This document shows, piece by piece, positions 5,512-7,356 of a DNA stretch of 7,356 bases (within the stretch, counting starts at the first letter, position 1; each line of letters starts with the position of its first letter). The notes beneath the pieces are model-generated. The model had not been told where the DNA came from, did no database searches, and saw nothing but the letters and a program-made list of their open reading frames with translations. The position numbers and the translations under genes are program-made. Origin of the DNA: JBOGVZ01 sp050692985 (lineage in GTDB: Bacteria > Actinomycetota > UBA4738 > CALAEC01). Location of the stretch: positions 1 to 7,356 of the forward strand of contig JBOGVZ010000023.1 in the NCBI GenBank assembly GCA_050692985.1. The letters are read 5' to 3'.

Positions 5512-6915
5512 CTACTGGCTCATGGGTGGGATCGGCTCCAGCCCCACGTCGCGGATCTGCAGCACGATCCGAGGACTGGCCGGCTCGAAGATCGGGAAGA
5601 ACACGATCTCCGCCCCGGAAGCCGCCACCTCCGTCAGCACCGGGCGCATGTCCTCCTGGTCGGGAGTCACTGACGTGGCCAGGACCACCGTCCCCCCGAA
5701 CTCTTCGAAGCTGGCACCGAAAGCTCCAGCCAGGCCGGAGGTGTAGGGGTCACCGTCGTGGATGGTGGCCGCCTGGGTCACTCCCAGCTCCTCCAAGGCG
5801 AAGGTGGCCGCCGCCCGGCCCTGGAACTCGTCGTTGTGGGCGTTCCGGAAGTAGCCCCAGTGCCAGTTCTCGGCCTGCTGGGGGCCCTCCTCCGAGAAGT
5901 ACCCGGTGGCGGTCAGGAACGGCGAGGTGTTGGAGGCCGAGAGCATCAGGATGCCCTGGTCAGTGAGGGCGTCGGCCATGGGCACCCCCGCCCCCGAGCA
6001 GCTGGTACCGATCACCGCCACGATGTCCGGGTTGGCCAGGATGCTCTGGGCGGCCGTCTGCCCACCCTCGGCGGCGCACAACTCGTCTTCCACCTGGGCC
6101 AGCTCCAGCTCATGGCCGAGTACCCCACCTTCGGCGTTGATGTCCTCGATGGCCACCCGGATGCCGTCCACCTGGTCCTGGCCCAGGTTGATGGTGGCCC
6201 CACTGATGGTCTGGGCGGTGGCGATCTGGATCGGGGCGTCCGCCGGAACGGTCACCGCTCCGAAGTCGCCGGGAGCCTCCGGAACCTCACCGATGCCCGC
6301 TCCGGGCATGTCGAAGCTGGACGTAGAGACCACGTTATCCACCACGCCTTGCAGCCCGGCGGCCGCGTCTGCGTAGAGGTGGATGGAGATGATCGGGGCG
6401 GCGCAGTCGCCGAACTGGTTACAGGCCTGCTGCCCGGTGAGGCCGGTGTAATCCACCTGGTACATAGCCTCGATGAGGGCCACCCGGTCGATGACCAGGC
6501 TGCCGTCTCCCGGATCCTCGGCCACCGCCTCGATGGCCTGCTTGACCATGAAGACCGAGTCGTAGGCCCGGGCGTGGAAGGCCTGCACGGGGGGAGTGCC
6601 TACCAGCTCCTCGTAATTGGTCAGGAAGTCCTCGTAGTCGGCCGTATCCGGCTGACCGGGAGCCGAGAAGTACATGCCGAGCCCTTGGTCGGTCACGTTC
6701 TCGAAGAAGGTGGCCGAGATGCTGCCGTCGGCAGACATCAGGTAGATCTGGCCTTCTGCCGCCGCCGTGGTCTCCGTGGGAGGTGCCGTCGTCTCCGTCG
6801 GAGGGGCCGTCGTGACCCCCGGCTCCCCGGTGGGCTGGGCGCACGCCGCAGCCATTAGGGCGAAGGCGATCAGCAGGATCGCCCAGGCGCCCGCCTTGTT
6901 GTGTATTCGAGTCAA
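5512..6915 (-). CDS. LivJ-like substrate-binding lipoprotein, apparently circularly permuted
   Basis: Extracytoplasmic ligand-binding subunit of the importer. Counted from TTG 6915 it has 467 residues. A lipoprotein signal peptide (hydrophobic 9-24, Cys25 in MAAACAQ) is followed by a T/P-rich linker (26-55). Residues 57-201 correspond to the normally C-terminal third of LivJ-type proteins (YLMSADGSIS, GMYFSAP, AYDSVFMVKQAIEAV, GLTGQQACNQFGDCA). Residues 214-466 correspond to the normally N-terminal two thirds (PIQIATAQTISGA, VAIEDINAEGGVLG, VIGTSCSGAG, ILMLSASNTSP, FFPIFEP, QIRDVGLEPIPPMS), after which the protein stops. Compared by eye with E. coli LivJ, Ser307 and Thr330 match ligand contacts Ser79 and Thr102, Asp63 matches Glu226, and Cys280/Cys306 match its disulphide. 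Cys165/Cys171 may form another. No module is lost, only their order differs. An in-frame ATG exists at 7005, but the TTG has a far better ribosome site and gives a proper signal peptide. The ligand could be an amino acid or a related amide; specificity is not readable. Confidence 0.9.
   Translation of the reverse strand: MTRIHNKAGAWAILLIAFALMAAACAQPTGEPGVTTAPPTETTAPPTETTAAAEGQIYLMSADGSISATFFENVTDQGLGMYFSAPGQPDTADYEDFLTNYEELVGTPPVQAFHARAYDSVFMVKQAIEAVAEDPGDGSLVIDRVALIEAMYQVDYTGLTGQQACNQFGDCAAPIISIHLYADAAAGLQGVVDNVVSTSSFDMPGAGIGEVPEAPGDFGAVTVPADAPIQIATAQTISGATINLGQDQVDGIRVAIEDINAEGGVLGHELELAQVEDELCAAEGGQTAAQSILANPDIVAVIGTSCSGAGVPMADALTDQGILMLSASNTSPFLTATGYFSEEGPQQAENWHWGYFRNAHNDEFQGRAAATFALEELGVTQAATIHDGDPYTSGLAGAFGASFEEFGGTVVLATSVTPDQEDMRPVLTEVAASGAEIVFFPIFEPASPRIVLQIRDVGLEPIPPMSQ
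6770..6811 (-). repeat. Two tandem 21-bp repeats coding the binding-protein linker
   Basis: Positions 6770-6790 and 6791-6811 are adjacent 21-bp copies that differ at two bases. They encode the seven-residue unit TTAPPTE twice in the flexible linker just after the lipidated cysteine. Copy number of such in-frame repeats can vary between strains without breaking the protein, so the linker length may be variable. Confidence 0.85.
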
Positions 6916-6923
6916 GATCCCTT

Positions 6924-6930
6924 CCTCCTT
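6924..6930 (-). promoter_or_regulatory. Strong ribosome binding site that fixes the TTG start of the binding protein
   Basis: The minus strand reads AAGGAGG here, a near-complete match to the anti-Shine-Dalgarno sequence, 8 nt before TTG at 6915. No comparable site precedes the in-frame ATG at 7005. That longer version would also put about 30 polar residues in front of the signal peptide. Confidence 0.85.
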
Positions 6931-6938
6931 GTAGCTGT

Positions 6939-6973
6939 GCTCGCGCAGGAATGGTGGATCCCTGCCCGCGAGC
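6939..6973. promoter_or_regulatory. Imperfect hairpin or operator in the divergent region / mRNA leader
   Basis: GCTCGCG (6939-6945) pairs perfectly with CGCGAGC (6967-6973). CAGG (6946-6949) pairs with CCTG (6961-6964), leaving a 2-base bulge (6965-6966) and an 11-nt loop. If the promoter proposed at 6977-7005 is right, this structure forms the very start of the binding-protein mRNA, 8 nt ahead of its ribosome site. It could stabilise the message, or act at DNA level as a binding site for a dimeric regulator of the divergent genes. Function is inferred only. Confidence 0.45.
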
Positions 6974-6976
6974 GGC

Positions 6977-7005
6977 ATTCTATGCCTTGGAAACCGGCTC
7001 GTCAT
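6977..7005 (-). promoter_or_regulatory. Candidate sigma-70-type promoter for the transporter operon
   Basis: On the minus strand, ATGACG (7000-7005, 4 of 6 matches to the -35 consensus) lies 17 bp from TAGAAT (6977-6982, 5 of 6 matches to the -10 consensus). Transcription would begin near 6970, giving a leader of about 55 nt before the TTG start. It is the best match I found by eye in the 116-bp divergent region. No regulator gene is visible in the window. Confidence 0.4.
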
Positions 7006-7031
7006 ATGGAATGGCCAACGCGGAGGCCTTT

Positions 7032-7356
7032 ATGCTCGGTTGCGTGACGTCGGACGAGCTGATTGAGGGTCTGGTGGCGTCTTACCGGCCCCATGTGGAG
7101 GTCCGCCTGGCGGGGCAGGGCATCGAGGCGCCACCAGGTCTAGAGAGCGCCTTGCAGGAAGGCGAAGGTTGGCTGCGCCGGTCCCTCACCGAGCTGTTGG
7201 CCCGGCCCTTTGCCGATCAGGCACGGGGACCGCTGGAGATCTTCCAGGAGGCGATGCGGTTTCCCAGCCGGGCTCTCGAGGAGGCCGGCCTGCCCCCGGC
7301 CCGGCGGGACCCGGCCGCCCGGGCGGCCCTGCCCGGCGACGTGTACGACCTGGCCC
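7032..7356 (+). CDS. Unrecognised protein, N-terminal 108 residues (runs off window)
   Basis: An open frame starts at ATG 7032, preceded by GGAGG (7022-7026) with 5-nt spacing, and stays open to the window edge. The visible part begins MLGCVTSDELIEGLVASYRP. It is rich in Ala, Glu, Leu and Arg and looks mostly helical and soluble, with no signal peptide or membrane segment. The stretch PARRDPAARAALPGDVYDLA near the edge has a conserved look that I associate with small uncharacterised actinobacterial proteins, but I cannot name a function. It is transcribed away from the transporter operon and shares its 116-bp upstream region, so the two could be co-regulated. Nothing in its sequence indicates a DNA-binding regulator. 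Confidence 0.7.
   Translation, partial: MLGCVTSDELIEGLVASYRPHVEVRLAGQGIEAPPGLESALQEGEGWLRRSLTELLARPFADQARGPLEIFQEAMRFPSRALEEAGLPPARRDPAARAALPGDVYDLA

Noticed and set aside
4323..5966. 547-residue open frame on the plus strand
   Set aside because: It runs antisense across livH and part of the binding-protein gene. Its composition is low-complexity His/Gly/Asp/Arg, typical of a GC-rich shadow frame.
5758..6858. 366-residue open frame on the plus strand
   Set aside because: It is antisense to the binding-protein gene, with no ribosome site or recognisable domain.
5512..6915. Two separate broken binding-protein genes or a frameshifted pseudogene
   Set aside because: There is a single continuous frame with one lipoprotein signal, no internal stop, no second signal peptide and no missing module.
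6916..7005. ATG at 7005 as the start of the binding protein
   Set aside because: It would place about 30 polar residues ahead of the signal peptide and has no good ribosome site. TTG at 6915 has AAGGAGG 8 nt upstream.

Overview
The window comes from a GC-rich bacterial chromosome. It uses GTG and TTG starts freely and has long spurious open frames on the antisense strands. These traits, together with the style of the binding protein (GTSCSG, FGDCA and AYD motifs, T/P-rich linker after the lipobox), suggest an actinobacterium, perhaps of the Acidimicrobiia. That placement is from memory of family style, not from a search.

Layout. Positions 1-126 (+) hold the 3' end of a CAP/SCP-domain protein gene. 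Positions 173-970 (+) hold an unrecognised single-pass membrane-anchored or secreted protein. A five-gene minus-strand cluster then fills 974-6915. In transcription order it encodes a lipoprotein substrate-binding protein (5512-6915), a LivH-type permease (4356-5438), an enlarged LivM-type permease (2498-4300), the LivG ATPase (1705-2487) and the LivF ATPase (974-1708). This is a complete importer of the branched-chain / hydrophobic amino-acid (HAAT) ABC family. The binding protein captures ligand outside the membrane, LivH and LivM form the channel, and LivG and LivF hydrolyse ATP. An 11-bp perfect hairpin with a T-enriched tail lies between the binding-protein gene and livH, so the binding protein is probably made in excess of the membrane parts. 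The downstream genes are tightly packed: 54 nt between livH and livM (counting to the gene boundaries, 4301-4355), 10 nt between livM and livG, and a 4-nt GTGA overlap between livG and livF. A 116-nt divergent region with a candidate promoter and a leader hairpin separates the cluster from a plus-strand gene of unknown function that starts at 7032 and runs off the window.

The most unusual observation is that the binding protein looks circularly permuted. The segment that is the C-terminal third of normal LivJ-type proteins sits directly after the signal peptide and linker. The segment that is normally N-terminal follows it and runs to the stop codon. The two ends would rejoin cleanly at a shared Met-Ser. 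Next in interest are the roughly 250-residue extra membrane domain at the N-terminus of LivM and the altered ATPase motifs in LivG and LivF. I saw no RNA genes, CRISPR arrays, insertion sequences or phage genes.
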